The notes under the pieces are model-generated. The model was not told the origin of the DNA. It saw only the letters and a list, made by a program, of their open reading frames with translations, and did no database searches. This document shows, piece by piece, positions 25,012-36,173 of a DNA stretch of 64,000 bases. The stretch comes from Gnetum montanum (Eukaryota > Streptophyta > Gnetopsida > Gnetales > Gnetaceae), in the NCBI GenBank assembly GCA_015680685.1, contig MNCI01023302.1:1633589-1697588 (forward strand), read 5' to 3'. How positions within the stretch are numbered: the first letter of the stretch is position 1; each line of letters begins with the position of its first letter. A program made the translations under genes and the position numbers.

Positions 25012-28000
25012 AATAACATAATTTGTAAGTACCTTTTTAATATATTTTTCTATTTCATTAATAAAATTATCAAACAATTCTAGTGAAATGTGAGAACATT
25101 GCTTTAATTTTTTATTATTGTAAAATTGATGAGATTATATATTTTTCTTTATTTTTAATTTAAAAATTATTTCTTTATATAAATTTTGAATTGTATTAAG
25201 TAAACTAGAATTAACTTTAAGTTTGATAAGTTTGTTCCCTAATTATTCTCTTATAATAGAATCAAATGTGATGTTTTATAGGAGCATGTTATGGAATGTC
25301 TTACTAACTATCTTCCACTTCCAACTATAAAGTCAATTATAAACTCCATACCAACTTTCTTCCACTTCCACTCTAAAATTTCTTAAGAATGCAAGTAACC
25401 TCTAAGTCTTTGATGATTCATCTTTATGCATTGGTACATTGGTCAATGAGAAACATACTCATCTACATTCTTCTTGTCTCTTAGATTTTGACACATCTTA
25501 TCACTAATTGGATCCAACTAGTAGCTACTCGTATGTATCTCATCCATCAACTAAGCTTGCAAAGCTATTGGAAGACAAACTTGATTATCTCATTGTACTA
25601 TCCTCTAGTTGTCCATGGTAAATGATTCATCGATAGTAACCTACTCTCTCAACTCTATACATCAAGGGTATTGTTGTACCTACTCTCTAACCACTTGGCT
25701 TAATGTATCTGCTACTTGATTAGTCCTACCAAGCCTGTATTAGATAGTGCAATCAAAATCAACTAACAAATCTACCCATATATGTTATTACAACTTTAAT
25801 TATGACTAACTCATAAGGTAATAGAGGCTCTTATGATTAATGAATATTGTTAATTTTTCTCCATAGAGATAATGCCACAGAATCTTCAAAGAAAACATGA
25901 CTGCCCCTAAATCTAAGTTATGCATGGCATAGCAAGTTTCATGGAGTCATGATTAACAAGAAGCATAAACTACTATATGCCCATCTTACATTAGTACACA
26001 TTCAAACCCATCATTTAAGGAATCAATGTATATATCATATAGACATTTGAGTATGGATGATATAAATACTAGTTCAATAACTAATCTTTTCTTTAACTCA
26101 TCAAATGCAATTGATAAGTTGGACTCCAAGTGAAGCTAGTCTCCTTACCCAACCATTGAGTCAAAGAAGATGCTATCTTGGAAAAGTGCAACATGAATCT
26201 ATGATAATAACCAACTAACCATAAAAAGCTTTGAACCTCTATGATGAATTGTAAAACTAGCTAATCTTATGCCATTACAATTTGTGCTAGATCATGTGTC
26301 CAACAAATTGAATATCAGGTTGCCAAAAGAAACACTTAAACTGGTAATTTCTAAAAGTATGCAACACTACCTACAAATATTTGCAATGGCAATGCTCATT
26401 AGAAGCAGACATCAAAATATCACCTATAAATACTATCATAAATCAATCAAGAAAGAGCTGCAATACACTATTCATGAGATGTAAGAATACTAATAGAACA
26501 TTCATCAATCCAAGTAAAGGCATTACGAAATCATGATGATTATAGTGCATCTTAAATATATTCTTTTGTACATCTTACTCGTGAACCTATACCTAGTAAT
26601 ATTCCAACACGAGATCAATCTTCAAGAATATATGGACTTCTTAAAGCTAATCAAACAAGTCATCAATATGTGGTAGGAGATATTTATTCTTCATAATCAC
26701 TTGGATTAGCTACCTATAATCAATCCATAGTTGCAAAATCCCATCCTTGTTTTTTGTAAATAATATTAGATTATCCAATGGAGATAAATTGGAACTAATG
26801 AGACCTTTATTCATCAACTTGTGAAGCTGGATCTTGAACTTTAGATCTACTAGTGATAACCTATGTAAAGCCTTACAAATAGGCTTGTTACTGGGATTGA
26901 GCTTAATCTAAAACTCAACCTTTCAAATAGGTTAAAAACTTGACAAATCAAAATAGAATACATCTAGAAACTCTTAGATCAATAGAATATTATTTATCTC
27001 CATGGTCTTTGCATTATATATCAAATTTACATAGTAGTTAAACCCCTTCATGAGCATCCTATGTAACATTTAGGAAGAAATCAAGTTCAGTTACATAGAT
27101 CTCGAATGACTCTGAACCTCCACATGCATACCATCAATAGTCTATAATCTTACGAACTCTTTTTAATAGTCCTTACTAGCACTGAATTTCAAAAACTAAT
27201 CCATGTCCAAGCTCATATCATACTCTCTAAGATTTATCACATGCAAATCACTAACCCATCACATTCCCTATAACCACACTAGTACATCTTTGTAGATCTT
27301 ATCAACTTAGGTTCCATGTCATCCAACATAAAATACTAATAACATAGGATGAAGGACATACCATAGATGGACTACTTGATGCATATAACTAGGAGGTATG
27401 AATGAATGACTAACATGAAGATCAAATAAAATTAACAAATGAAGGTCTAAGATTGTACATCCTATCTTAATCATTTTTTGGATTATACATCTAATGACTA
27501 ATCTATCATAGCATACATTTGATCCTTAGCTCTTTGTCCCACATCACCTGACTATGTAATAGATGTACTATGTTCTCCTAGAATAGGTGGTCTTGTCCAT
27601 GGTCTCTATGTCCTCCACCTTCACTCATCTACTTTAAGCAATTCCTAGCCTAATGTCCTAGCTATTTATAAGAGAAAAAATCTTGATAATTTCTTTGACT
27701 GATCATAATTGTAGCATATTGGTGAGACTCCATATTCTGTAAGAGGTATGGAATCACTAATGGGATGATCCTACCTAACATATCCTTGATCATGTGATTA
27801 CTTAAAGGGATTAAGCCTATCTTTAGATGATATTCCTCTCTTCTATCTCTATTTCCTATCACAATGTGCAACATTCTCTTGCTAACTTCTTTTTAAATCC
27901 ATGATCATAAGTCTAGCCTCATCATAAAAAGTCAATCGGAGAGGTTGTCCTCACAAAATTATTGTTCTTAACTTTACAGGGACATTGATATGAATCAAGT

Positions 28001-28210
28001 GTTAAGAAGCAAACTTGGGGCCACAAACAGTCTTTAACTTGATATAACCTTCACTAAGTCAATGATAATGACATGATAGGACATGCATCTTCAATTAAAT
28101 ATGGACTTAGCCTACCACATGAAAACTAGGAATAATAGGGGAATCATAAAAATGTATGCTTTGAATGTTGGAAATATGGCTAAGTATTCATTATTGAAAA
28201 ATGACTAAGT
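25012..28210 (-). pseudogene. Decayed chromovirus (Ty3/gypsy) gag-pol
   Basis: Read on the minus strand, in order: Gag C-terminus with a decayed zinc knuckle (FSYK.LGH.ARNC, about 27675-27640); reverse transcriptase remnants (about 26850-26150, for example 'MVSWLLS.IHVALF' and 'LSIAFDELKKRLV'); RNase H with 'LDLGAVMFSLKILWHYLYGE' at about 25930-25870; 'VADTLSQVVRE' (consensus VADALSRK) near 25690; and the integrase N-terminal end with 'HQRLRGYLHS.EILEWKWKKV' at about 25420-25350. Stops are frequent. The order and motifs fit Tekay/Del-like chromoviruses. The LTRs were not located. Confidence 0.75.
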
Positions 28211-28406
28211 ATAAAATGCTAAAAATAAAATATGGAATAGAATATGAGAGATAAAATAAATTCTAGGTATAAAAGATATGTAAAGGAGCATAAAATATTG
28301 AATATAGATTCTACAATATGAGGAAAAGTATTTAGGTTTCCTTCTCAAATAAGAAAAATGCTTTATTACTGAGAAAATTATTGTTTGCCTCCTAAGGAGG
28401 GCCAAG
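28211..28406. other. Flank of element 2
   Basis: AT-rich, probably the 5' part of the chromovirus gag or leader. The five bases before element 2 are CCAAG (28402-28406). The other flank of element 2 is truncated, so no duplication can be tested. Confidence 0.4.
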
Positions 28407-29215
28407 TGATGAGTGGTGAGGTACCCCTACACTCAACCATACGAATACAAGCACTTCACGCACGATTCGGTCGAACTCTGCAGATGGAGTAGTTGTGGTA
28501 TCTAGACAGTTACTCGTAGATCATAGTTCATTGTCTTCCCACCTAGACTAGCATTAGCTTTGTCACGTATGGTTTAGTAGAGAGTGAGTTGTATGATGTG
28601 TTCCTACACTAATGCTACTCCAGGGTATGATGGGAAATAATATCAACTAAGCTAGGAGAGAGAGGATGAGAGAGAATCTAAACTAGCCTAAGTGTGATGA
28701 GCATTCGTTCCTTAATCATCCATACACATCTTGGACCTCGTGCACGACTACCACTAGGATTACCAAGCGCATGGCCTAGGTATGCTACTAGGTTACCAAG
28801 TATTCAAACTTAAATGATTGTGATTAATTCATACTCATTCCACGTTACTAGGAGATAAGGGTAGAGAGATATTAACTAAGAAAGCAATAAATAACAATAA
28901 CAATTAAATAATTAAGCTAAGTGGATGTTGCAATGATGAAGTAATCTTGATATTTATTGTCGGTCATGTGCATGTCCAAGTATGTCACACTCGAATAAGG
29001 ATGTCGTACAATTACAATCATCGCACTGCAAGCATGCACTGGGAGAAAGCGTTGAGAGGAAAAACTGACAAAAAGTCCCTACCTTAATACTAAAACTAGA
29101 TTCTAAACCAAATCTGCTTGCCTCTTATTTATAGATGAGGAGACAGGCCATGATATCGCATATCTGATATCGCTTCTAGGCTGTGATATCGCAGCCAACA
29201 ATTCATGACTCATCA
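28407..29215 (-). repeat. Element 2 3' LTR
   Basis: TGATGAGTGG... to ...GACTCATCA on the plus strand. On the minus strand it has the GATATC cluster (29196-29150), TATA-like TATAAATA (29135-29128) and a leader with CTCTCAACGC. It aligns closely with 2023-2859 and with both LTRs of element 3. Confidence 0.9.
29128..29198 (-). promoter_or_regulatory. GATATC cluster plus TATA box of element 2 3' LTR
   Basis: Three GATATC palindromes in CGATATC/GATATCG context within 50 bp, followed on the minus strand by TATAAATAAG. The arrangement is shared with the other LTRs. Confidence 0.6.
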
Positions 29216-29230
29216 TACCCCCACGACTAA
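29216..29230 (-). other. Element 2 polypurine tract
   Basis: On the minus strand, ATTTAGTCGTGGGGGTA directly precedes the LTR start TGATGAG. A short purine-rich run at this place primes plus-strand DNA synthesis in LTR retrotransposons. Confidence 0.7.
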
Positions 29231-29407
29231 ATGAAAACTCATTCTCGAGTTAAAGTGAGAACAAGCACCATTGATTACACAATGGATAGGTATGGGATTA
29301 TTGACTGACTAGAATGGATTCATTCCATAGTGTGGAATTAGAACAAAATTGAGACACAACACAAAGAATGCAAAAGAATATCCTATAACTAAAAAACTGG
29401 GTGGAAC

Positions 29408-31142
29408 TCATGTAGTTCCTAGTGGCGGTGGCTCCTCCATGGGTGCCTTTCCCTTGTCTTGTGCTCCAGGTCTTGGGATTTGATGGCGTTGAAGTATGGC
29501 CTGGAGTTTCTCCTCTTCAGTTCAGGGATCCTGTGCCATCCATGCTAATTTTTCAATGTTTTATGGAGTCAGCACCTCCCATGGGCACAATAGTTGCAGA
29601 AACATTTTATTTTCTTTGACATACTAAGTTGCAAACACCCACCATTCCTCCTCATAGGCTCTAGCTTTGTCTCTGTATTATTGAAAATCTGTGAGTTGTT
29701 GAGCCAAGTCTATTGTGATACCTTTCTACCTCTGGTAGCTTGCTCTAACCACCTCTAGTTCAAAATTTGTAACCTCCAATTTGTGTAATGTTTTCTTGTG
29801 TTCTGCAAATTTTGTTTCATATTTGGCATAGGTGATGCCTACTTGTTGCTTGAGCTCTATTCTTGGGCATCCTGCTGTTAACATGGAAAGGTTGGCATAC
29901 CATAGGTTTGCCAACTCCATGTACTTTGTAAGGTCCTAGATCTGTAGGTCCCAGCTCTTAACTTCCACTTGGTGGGCAAACGCGTATGTGTGCAAGATGG
30001 CCCGCCAGTCAGTGTGTTGAGCACTACGAGCATTGATGTGGGCCTTGGTCATATAGATCTCCTTTTCGATGATTTGTTTATACATACCCACCTAGTCCTA
30101 AAAATGCTCCTTTAACTTCTCATGTCGTTTAGCCTCATTCTTCCATGTGCTTATTTTAATGGATATCTTTTGACGGATGGTGCGTGCCTCCTCCATTGAG
30201 AGGGTTCGATTTTCCCTAGCTAAACGGTTCATGTTCTGGTTGACCTTGATTAGTTATTCTCACAACTGCTAAAAATGTTCCTCGAGAACATTCCTTTGCT
30301 TCTCCACAGAGGTTAACCAAAGGTTTTCAACAACAAGTTGTTTATTCTCCTCTTGTAAGGCCTTGAGTGCCTTGGTGTGCGCGTAAGTTTGCGCTTGTGC
30401 CACAGAGGCATCCTAGTTAGCCTTCTCTTTTTCTTCTACCACCCTTTAATTCTCTATCAACAATTTATTGATTTTCTTGGTTTTGAAAGTGTCTAGATGG
30501 TCTGCGAGAATGAATTGAGAAGGATCCCACTATGCTACTTGCAGGGTCACGAGCCTTTCTTGCAATATTTTCACTTCCACTTCAGCATGCATGACCCTCA
30601 TCTTTGTCATGACCAGCTTCCCCTTGGTGAAAATGATGTCTAATTGTATTGATGTAACATCCTGTGTGATGTCAAACAAGGACGTCATTACCTGTCCTAT
30701 TTGTAGTAATTGGTCGAGTACATCCTCATGTTCTGCAGGAGTCATTGAGGTACCGACCAGAGTTTGAGCATCCCGTGCTCCTATAAGATTTACCGATGGC
30801 ACAAGAGGCACATTGAATGATTCTTTAATGTGGTCTACGACCACTTCTGCAACTCCTGCTGCATCTTGGTGCTGCATGACCACCACCATGGCCCCTTCAC
30901 CAATTTCCAACTACACCTGAAAGGACGCAGTGTTCCCTAAAATCTGTTGTGACCAAGCACTCTCGCCTCCTCTTGTTTGAATGGACACTTCACCCCGCGT
31001 GCGATCCATAGAAATCGTAGGTTGTACAGCATTGTCGATGATGCAGAAGATATTTGCGTCATCACGACTTCCCCAACTGATCATCTCAGCAATGGACTTG
31101 AGATGGCTCATCAACAGTCTGTAATCTTGTAGCGGTGGTAGT
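29408..31142 (-). pseudogene. Element 2 ORF2, C-terminal coiled-coil part
   Basis: The minus-strand reading runs through 'MSHLKSIAEMISWGSRDDAN' (31114 on), a Val-rich section with 'VVVDHIKESFNVPLVPS', then a long heptad-rich section ('KALKALQEENKQLV', 'LARENRTLSMEEA', 'KYETKFAEHKKTLHKLE') and a basic/Pro-rich end 'KAPMEEPPPLGTT', with the stop at 29408-29410. It matches element 3 ORF2 (54306-56020) throughout, with about ten stops. No enzymatic motif is seen. A long coiled coil suggests a structural or bridging protein; this is inference only. Confidence 0.65.
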
Positions 31143-31143
31143 N

Positions 31144-31637
31144 CTGCTGGACCCAGCCAACTTCCAAGCGTGGGACCTAGTCAACAACAAGAAGCAGGGC
31201 CTAGCACGGGCCAACAGGATCAACCACTACCACCGCTACAAGATTACAGACTGTTGATGAGCCATCTCAAGGCCATTGCTGAGATGATCAGTTGGGGAAG
31301 TCGTGATGACGCAAATATCTTCTGCATCATCGACAATGCTGTACAACCTACGATTTCTATGGATCGCACGCGGGGTGAAGTGTCCATTCAAACAAGAGGA
31401 GGCGAGAGTGCTTGGTCACAACAGATTTTAGGGAACACTGCGTCCTTTCAGGTGTAGTTGGAAATTGGTGAAGGGGCCATGGTGGTGGTCATGCAGCACC
31501 AAGATGCAGCAGGAGTTGCAGAAGTGGTCGTAGACCACATTAAAGAATCATTCAATGTGCCTCTTGTGCCATCGGTAAATCTTATAGGAGCACGGGATGC
31601 TCAAACTCTGGTCGGTACCTCAATGACTCCTGCAGAA
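31144..31637 (+). other. Inverted duplicate contig, probable assembly error
   Basis: This block lies between two single Ns. Its part 31226-31637 is the reverse complement of 30731-31142 with almost no differences (one seen: AGGCC against AGTCC), and it encodes the same ORF2 segment on the opposite strand. Its first about 80 bases carry the next ORF2 stretch, which element 3 has at about 54180-54275. Near identity inside an otherwise strongly diverged region, and N borders on both sides, point to a contig placed backwards. Confidence 0.8.
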
Positions 31638-31638
31638 N

Positions 31639-32183
31639 AACCAAACTTGTCGCGCATCAAGGTCTAAGTGGGTAGATAATCGAGCAACCTTTGGCCCTAT
31701 ATTCGAAAGGTTTAATACTTTTGAAATGGCTTGAACAGAGAAATCAACAATCATACCACAAATGTTAACCATGGTGCCTTCTTCTTTGTTGTGCCAAAAT
31801 TTGTACGTTTCCCCTAAGTACCAGGCACCACTTTTAGAGAGGGTAAGCCACAATGGGGACCCTTTAAGGTGTTCCCTAACGGCCTTCGGAGTAAATTCTG
31901 TGAAAGGTCCAAAGTTTAATTCCATGATCACTGCAGTTAATATGGACCTTTCATGGATGGCTTGAACATAATCCTGGGGCAACGTGAGATGTCTTCCCTG
32001 TTTAGACACTACAGCAACTCCTCCTTCTACCTACCTTGATTGTATAGTGGCAAGGTCTTCTTGATGGATACTAAATGATTGTTCTTCCTACTCTACATGT
32101 TGTTCAACAGGAACTTGTCCTTCACCTCTCTTAGTGATCACACCTTGAGCAGGACCTTCCTATTGTTCATGTTTCGAGGCCAT
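31639..32183 (-). pseudogene. Element 2 ORF2, N-terminal part with plant transposon protein-like domain
   Basis: From the ATG at 32183-32181 the minus strand reads MASKHEQ, then stops at codon 8 (TAG) and codon 32 (TAG), then an open stretch: 'GRHLTLPQDYVQAIHERS', 'FTPKAVREHLKGSPLW', 'YKFWHNKEEGTMVNICGMIV' and 'DFSVQAISKVLNLSN'. The last stretch fits the 'V.G..V.FS...I...L.L' core of the putative plant transposon protein domain (PF20167-type) known from Athila-like elements. It breaks off at the N at 31638. The ATG is directly preceded by a 3' splice-site-like TGATTGCAG. Confidence 0.65.
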
Positions 32184-32213
32184 CTGCAATCACACGGGGC
32201 CAATCGTTAGTAC
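32184..32213 (-). promoter_or_regulatory. Branch-point and 3' splice-site-like sequence before ORF2 (element 2)
   Basis: On the minus strand: GTACTAACG (32213-32205), then CCCCGTGTGATTGCAG ending at 32184, then ATG. The branch consensus CTAAC lies about 20-25 bases before the AG, as in plant introns, and the same layout stands in element 3. Confidence 0.55.
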
Positions 32214-32485
32214 GGTTGTTACCAAAGTTAGGTTATACCTTACTACTTTCCTTAATGAATTTGCTTTATCTCCATGCGATATTAATTATTAGGAGAAAAT
32301 GTCCTTGAAAGATTATAATATTTAATCCTCTTTACTTAGGTGGTTTCCAAATTTAGTTTTCCTGTATAACTAAAGAGATGAAATTATTTTTGGCGCATTT
32401 ATCATTAATTTTATAACTAATTACCCTTAATAATGTCCTTCAGGTGATGAAAAATTTTAAAATATTTATGCGGTATTCAGCATGT

Positions 32486-32502
32486 ACCCCTCCCCCACGA
32501 CT
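32486..32502 (-). other. Internal polypurine-tract-like site (element 2)
   Basis: On the minus strand TAGTCGTGGGGGAGGGG, almost the same as the true 3' polypurine tract of this element (TAGTCGTGGGGGTA at 29228-29216). It is conserved at the matching place in element 3 (52879-52894). Confidence 0.5.
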
Positions 32503-32677
32503 AAGCTGAACACTCCAAGTTCAAGTAGGTTCAAACAGAATGAAAATTGGAGTACCAATGAGCGAGTTATGGATATGAAAGCAAGGGATGCGCAATCGTG
32601 AGTCGTAGAGAGAAATTTGAAAAACTTCTCCCACATGAACAATTGCAAATGATGTTGATAGGTGCAAGGGGGGTCAT

Positions 32678-32730
32678 GTATATATATATTTTTTAGATGT
32701 GATATCATGTACACGATATCGCGGCCTATC
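32678..32730 (-). promoter_or_regulatory. Internal GATATC/TATA motif upstream of ORF2 (element 2)
   Basis: On the minus strand GCGATATCGTGTACATGATATCAC, shortened here to its two GATATC cores (32723-32700), is followed by an A-rich stretch and TATATATATA (32689-32680). The layout copies the LTR promoter but lies about 0.5 kb upstream of the ORF2 start. Confidence 0.5.
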
Positions 32731-32999
32731 GAAGTTAGGGCACTTTATAGAATGTACCAAATTTTTAATATTTTTTTGAAATTAAATGATGTAAACTAAG
32801 GACATATGGACTATTGTTAATGGGTTCCAAGGTAATTCAACTAGTTCTAAAGGCATGAAAATTATGATGGTGTGGAATTTATCAATAAGGACCTTAGATG
32901 ATAAGGGAGAGAAAAAGGCTATGTGATGGTTCATAGGAACGTTTGAATCGGAGGGATAGTAATAAGGGAAAGAATATCATTGACAATACACTAAGGGTA

Positions 33000-33955
33000 A
33001 TAGATGATGTGCGAAAGATGTGTTATGAGTGAAAATTACAAAAATTACTCAAGTGGATCCTCCCCAAAGTAGGTTCCAACCTATAATGCCCTTGCATAAC
33101 CACACCTTAAAATGTCCATAGGTACTAGAAGGGTTAAATGTAATCCACACTGGTTCCACAAAACACACACATGTAAGTATCACCAGAATGAGGTAAGAAT
33201 TCTATGCTATACAGGACACAAGCTACAATTGCATGTACAATGAGATGAGACAGACTATAGAAGGGATTGTACAGATTGGGACATGAGNNNNNNNNNNNNN
33301 NNNNNNNNNNNNNNNNNNNNNNNNNNNNNNNNNNNNNNNNNNNNNNNNNNNNNNNNNNNNNNNNNNNNNNNNNNNNNNNNNNNNNNNNNNNNNNNNNNNN
33401 NNNNNNNNNNNNNNNNNNNNNNNNNNNNNNNNNNNNNNNNNNNNNNNNNNNNNNNNNNNNNNNNNNNNNNNNNNNNNNNNNNNNNNNNNNNNNNNNNNNN
33501 NNNNNNNNNNNNNNNNNNNNNNNNCCCCTAGAACAGCATTGGATTTTTGAGTGCCTTTTAATTACTCTTACTCCCATTTTGCATTAGATCTACAAGGTTC
33601 TTAGTACAACCACATTACGTGATAACTCTCACAGACATCACCAAAGAGAATCTGCAAGTCCCCTTGATGTCACACCCTAACCATTCCCTCTTGGTCCAAC
33701 CTTCTTCATTTTGGGTACAATGAACACAAAATTAATTTTAAGTTTTAAGAATGTCAAGAATATCACTGTACCCTCGAANGAGGATTAATAAATGAAAGAT
33801 GAGGATCCTTGCATGTTGAAAATATCGAAACTTGGTCATACTTACCCCATTGGGGTTCACACCCTGATTATAGTAAGCATAGTGGGGCAATTTATAAGAT
33901 GTGGTTCCCAGGTAAAGAGTTGACCCACTATGATACTTGAGACCATAAGATGATA
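33000..33955 (-). other. Element 2 conserved non-coding block with 237-N gap
   Basis: The parts on each side of the Ns (33288-33524) match element 3 around 51550-52340, including the stretch with CTACTTTGGGGAGGATCC (about 33053-33070 reversed). No frame is maintained. A single N at 33779 probably hides a further deletion, as the matching part of element 3 (about 51200-51530) is missing. Confidence 0.55.
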
Positions 33956-33956
33956 T

Positions 33957-35735
33957 TCAAGGATCGGGATGTCGTCCTAGATGGCTATATTCATTGGCCC
34001 GTATGGTTGTTGGAGTGTTAATTGGTGGCCCTGTTGAGGTGACACGAGCTGTTGGGTTCGAGGAGAAGGATGCACCACAATGTTGGACTTGTGCTAAGTT
34101 GGGAAATGCAGTGGCCTTGGAATTTTGTTGTCTCTTCCTACGATCATGTCTAAAGAAGGGACGCCTTTGATGTTGAGGAAGTCTCTCACTGGTGTTGGCA
34201 ATAGTAGCACAAGTAACGTTTGTGGATTGTTGCCATGGTGTAGACACTTCAAGAATAGTTAGTGGCGATGTAGAAGGAGGGAAAGGATGATAATGTTGAA
34301 ATTTAGAAGAAGTGTAACGTACACAAGGCGATGGTTGTGTTGAGGACATGGGATGATAGTATTAAGGAGAATGATAATGCGGTGAGATAGAGTATGTTGA
34401 CCCAGTTGGGGAAATAGGATGTTGGACTAGATAAGCATTTGGATTTGAATGATACGAAGGGTGTCTCTAGTTTAGGGATGCCTTTCCCCATGACTAGGAT
34501 TGTTGCCACTGTGATCAAACACAGTATCTTTGTACGAACTCTGGGTGTAACATGCTTTCCCAATGCTCATATAAATGTAACAAGATTGGGCATTGGCCCT
34601 TGGGGTGATCGTACAGGCAAATGTTGCATTCATACGTATGATTGGCAGTTGAGCTCTTATTTTCTTCATCCCTTCTTTCTGATTGTCTAATGATATTTTT
34701 TCCTACTTCTCAAGTTGTTAAAACTCTATCTCCAATAATATTAATATATTCTCCACACTTTTTATGCATCCATTCTAGCATCTTATTGATCTTTGCCTCG
34801 ATTTCATCTAATGATTGTTGTACTGGCAAAGATCGTTCTTCCTCCTTAAGATGGGTTGATTTCTCCTTTTTGTGATTATGGACCTCTATTAAGTTGAGAT
34901 TTTGGTCTCGTTGATTTTTTTTTCAACACTCTTCCATACAGCCATTTCTCCTTCTTCTTTTGCTATCCACTTAATAAGCTCTTGGAATTGATGGGTTCGT
35001 AGTTCGTATACTTGACCTTGGGCATACATCCCTAGGGTCTCTCTTGTTTCATTACGAAGCCCATCAATGATATGGTACATTAGCCTTTCCTTGGAGAACT
35101 CATGGCCTGGATAGTTGTTTAACAGTGCATAATATCTTTCTAAGGCCATGTCCAAGGGTTCATGTTGTGCTTGTTTCCACTCTTTGACTTGTTTCCTCAA
35201 GGCCAACACTCTTGCATAGGTTTGATATCTTTCGTTAAAGAGTTCTATCATTGTTGGCCAATGTCAAATTGAATTTTGTTTTAATGATCTATTCCATACT
35301 TTTGCTTGGCCAATGAGTGTCATAGGAAAGAGCTTGAGTTTTTTCCAACCATTATCAATGTTGTTCCATGCACAGGCATCATAGAAGGCTTGTAAATGTT
35401 GTTGCAGATCTAATTCATAGCCTCTTGAGAAATTGGGAATGTTTTTTAAATCGAGCCTAGGTAGGCGGCTCTCTTTACGATGCCTACGAGAGATTCGAAT
35501 AGCCTCTTTTATTTGTGTTAGGCTTTTAGTGGCCAGTAGGGGTTCATCGTCATCAAGTAAGTTATGCTTTCATGAGTTGGGACGATGCTGCCTTCGTTTA
35601 TGTTTATAAAAAACCCCCACCTCAGATTGCATACTCCAATATTCATTGTCATATAATTCGTTGGTTCTCCAATGAATTGCCTCACTAGATGTGGCGTTAT
35701 CGTAGTCTTGTAAGAGAGGCATGGTTGTGAAATTG
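33957..35735 (-). pseudogene. Element 2 gag with zinc knuckle and Pro/Gln-rich tail
   Basis: Minus strand. The start, ATG CCT CTC TTA CAA (about 35722), matches the gag start of element 3. The capsid-like part is best seen at 35251-34889 (MIELFNERYQTYARVLALRK... 'PLDMALERYYALLNNYPGHEFSKERLMYHIIDGLRNE', shortened), a Retrotrans_gag-type fold. The zinc-binding stretch around 34600-34640 is C-x2-C-x3-H-x4-C-like but damaged. The tail (34349-33957) is rich in Pro, Ser, Thr and Gln. Stops interrupt the frame. Confidence 0.7.
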
Positions 35736-35845
35736 TGTGTGAATTTGTATGTGACTTTTTGTAATTATTTCTTCCTAAAAGATATATTGTTAATTCCTAT
35801 ACAGTGACCTTGTATGATATAACTAATCTAGATAAATAGCACCAT

Positions 35846-35863
35846 CCCTGGCAATGACGCCAA
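35846..35863 (-). other. Element 2 primer-binding site (tRNA-Asp-like)
   Basis: Minus strand TGGCGTCATTGCCAGGGA beside the LTR; 15 of 18 positions match the tRNA-Asp complement TGGCGCCGTTGCCGGGGA, the best preserved of the four PBS copies in the window. The three differences are transitions. Confidence 0.75.
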
Positions 35864-36173
35864 TGATGAGTGACGAGGTACCCCTACACTCAACCATACG
35901 AATACGAGCGCTTCATGCATGATTCGGTCGAACTTTGCAGATAGACTAGTTGTGGTATCTAGACAGTTACTCGTAGATCATAGTTCATTGTCTTCCCACC
36001 TAGACTAGTATTAGCTTTATCACGTATGGTTTAGTCCAGAGTGAGGTGTATGATGTGTTCCTACACTAATGAAACTCCCGGGTATGCTGGGAAATAATAT
36101 CAACTAAGCTAGGAGAGAGAAGATGAGAGAGAATCTAAACTAGACTAAGTGCAATGAGCATCCGTTCCTTAAT
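35864..36173 (-). repeat. Element 2 5' LTR, truncated
   Basis: It aligns with the first 310 bases of the 3' LTR (28407 on) and stops abruptly at 'CGTTCCTTAAT' where unrelated sequence starts. The missing remainder was not found further right. Confidence 0.85.

Larger units (their letters stand above)
28407..36173 (-). mobile_element. Element 2: pol-less gag + ORF2 LTR retrotransposon (5' LTR truncated)
   Basis: On the minus strand the order is truncated 5' LTR (35864-36173), tRNA-Asp-like PBS, gag with Pro-rich tail (about 35735-33960), conserved non-coding block, internal GATATC/TATA motif, ORF2 (about 32183-29408), polypurine tract and 3' LTR (28407-29215). It is a sister copy of element 3. 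It carries assembly damage: Ns at 31143, 31638 and 33779, a 237-N gap, and an inverted duplicate block at 31144-31637. No protease, RT, RNase H or integrase is visible, though part of the middle is missing at the joins. Confidence 0.8.

Noticed and set aside
31170-31457. Plus-strand ORF on the strand opposite to the rest of element 2
   Set aside because: It is the same ORF2 segment as 30911-31114 on the minus strand, placed in reverse by a probable assembly error.
33267-33587. Open frames running through the Ns
   Set aside because: They consist of gap characters.
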